From a bacterium (GTDB taxonomy: Bacteria; Patescibacteriota; Minisyncoccia; UBA6257; 02-FULL-45-10c), in contig JAUSKP010000018.1 in NCBI GenBank assembly GCA_030646555.1, forward strand, positions 1 through 5,621: 5,621 nt of DNA. The letters run 5' to 3'. Made by a program: the position numbers and the translations under genes. Below the pieces are notes generated by a model. That model worked only from the letters and a program-made list of their open reading frames with translations, ran no database searches and was not told the origin of the DNA. This document shows positions 4,843-5,621 of this stretch, in pieces. The first letter of the stretch is position 1; every line of letters begins with the position of its first letter.

Positions 4843-5621
4843 AATACTATAGCACCAATAAAGAAATTAAGAATAAAAGTTTTAAAGACATTCTTTTTGA
4901 AGGACTAGCTTCCGATGGCGGTTTGTATATGCCGGAATCTTTTCCAGCTATCAGTAAAGAATTTTTACAAGAACTTCCGAATAAAAGTTTTACCGATATT
5001 GCTTTAGAAATAAGTAAATTATTTATAAGCGATATACCAGAGATCGAATTAAAAAAAATAATAGAGGATGCTTTTAATTCTAATGCTTTTGGCGGTTTGG
5101 ACGACGGGCTTCCGACGCCTTTGATTAAAATTAGTGAAAAACTTTATGTGGAAGAACTTTGGCATGGCCCGACTCTGGCTTTTAAAGATTTTGGCGCGAG
5201 ATTTATGTCCAGGACCATGGGTTATTTTTTAAGACAAAGCGGACGTGAGTTAAAGATTATAGTTGCCACTTCCGGCGATACCGGTAGCGCCGTGGCGGCC
5301 GGGTTTTATAATGTTCCAAATATAAAGGTTTATATTCTTTATCCGTCCGGTAAAGTGAGCGATCTTCAGGAAAAACAGCTTACTACTTTTGGGGGAAATA
5401 TCACGGCTATAGAAGTGAGGGGCGCTTTTGATGATTGCCAAAAACTTGCTAAGCAAATTTTAAATGACAAGGAGCTAAACGGAAAAGGGGAATTTTCTTC
5501 CGCTAATTCCATAAACTTCGGCAGACTGCTTCCGCAGATGTTTTATTATTTTTTTGGATACGGACAATTATTAAAAAACTTAAAACTTACTTGCCCGTCC
5601 GAAGCCAGGCGAAGGAGGGAA
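4839..5621 (+). CDS. thrC: Threonine synthase (ThrC), 5' part
   Basis: This PLP enzyme converts O-phosphohomoserine to threonine and phosphate, the last step of the pathway. The 261 codons present are open to the right edge, about 60% of a typical E. coli-type ThrC (428 residues). The N-terminal domain starts MKYYSTN and includes LASDGGLYMPE (23-33). The PLP site is HGPTLAFKDFGARFM (109-123) with Lys116 as the Schiff-base lysine. ATSGDTGSAVA (143-153) is the cofactor phosphate loop, followed by ILYPSGKVSDLQEKQ (166-180) and SANSINFGRLLPQ (221-233). The ATG overlaps the kinase stop (ATGA, 4839-4842), implying translational coupling. The window ends just before the expected VPSGNFG motif, at an unusual CPSEARRRRE stretch (252-261) that looks like a palindromic insertion. 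Confidence 0.97.
   Translation, partial: MKYYSTNKEIKNKSFKDILFEGLASDGGLYMPESFPAISKEFLQELPNKSFTDIALEISKLFISDIPEIELKKIIEDAFNSNAFGGLDDGLPTPLIKISEKLYVEELWHGPTLAFKDFGARFMSRTMGYFLRQSGRELKIIVATSGDTGSAVAAGFYNVPNIKVYILYPSGKVSDLQEKQLTTFGGNITAIEVRGAFDDCQKLAKQILNDKELNGKGEFSSANSINFGRLLPQMFYYFFGYGQLLKNLKLTCPSEARRRRE
5591..5621. repeat. In-frame palindromic insertion in thrC, cut by the window edge
   Basis: CCC and TCC (5594-5596, 5598-5600) pair with GGA and GGG (5614-5616, 5617-5619), with one unpaired G at 5597 and an inner GC-CAG-GC (5604-5610) flanked by GAA on both sides. The translation is CPSEARRRRE, unlike the surrounding sequence. It falls in ThrC where E. coli has a loop between the helix after SANSIN and the strand leading to VPSGNFG. 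The right boundary is outside the window. Confidence 0.6.

Noticed and set aside
5250..5456. Open - frame inside thrC
   Set aside because: It is antisense to the PLP-binding domain of ThrC; a shadow.

Overview
The window carries most of a threonine-biosynthesis operon, all on the + strand: a regulatory leader, a fused aspartokinase-homoserine dehydrogenase (thrA), aspartate-semialdehyde dehydrogenase (asd), a small P-loop kinase of the shikimate kinase family, and the 5' part of threonine synthase (thrC), which runs off the right edge. The DNA is AT-rich and uses TGA as a stop. The genes mostly lack Shine-Dalgarno sites. Small palindromic repeats lie between genes and also inside them in frame. 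This combination is reminiscent of Patescibacteria (CPR) or another small-genome, AT-rich candidate phylum. That assignment is an inference, because no marker gene is present.

Positions 1-371 hold no large gene but are rich in signals. A promoter-like pair (147-174, extended -10) is followed by a 16-codon ORF, MISNVVFTTTTTTTSS (182-232), with seven consecutive Thr codons. After it come a segment that can pair with the Thr codons, a competing antiterminator pairing (233-247 with 264-277), and a strong GC hairpin with a T run (269-295). This is the architecture of a ribosome-mediated threonine attenuator, analogous in design to enterobacterial thrL. Between that terminator and thrA lies a perfect two-hairpin, three-way-junction palindrome (302-359).

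Positions 372-4037 encode ThrA and Asd, separated by a 177-base AT-rich repeat-like spacer. Together they take aspartate to aspartyl phosphate, then to aspartate semialdehyde, then to homoserine. Positions 4038-4254 are a spacer with two adjacent palindromic repeats. The kinase (4255-4842) and thrC (4839 onward) overlap by ATGA. No GHMP-type homoserine kinase (ThrB) is visible. The kinase sits where ThrB would be expected, is coupled to thrC, and appears to lack the shikimate-binding arginine of true shikimate kinases. The most economical reading is that it supplies the homoserine kinase step, giving O-phosphohomoserine to ThrC. This is a hypothesis, and a conventional thrB could lie outside the window.

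Two genes carry hairpin-forming in-frame insertions at predicted loop positions: the kinase at 4469-4509 and thrC at about 5591-5621. The kinase insertion has the same stem-plus-two-hairpins layout as the intergenic element at 302-359, which suggests a family of small mobile palindromes that tolerates insertion into coding DNA.
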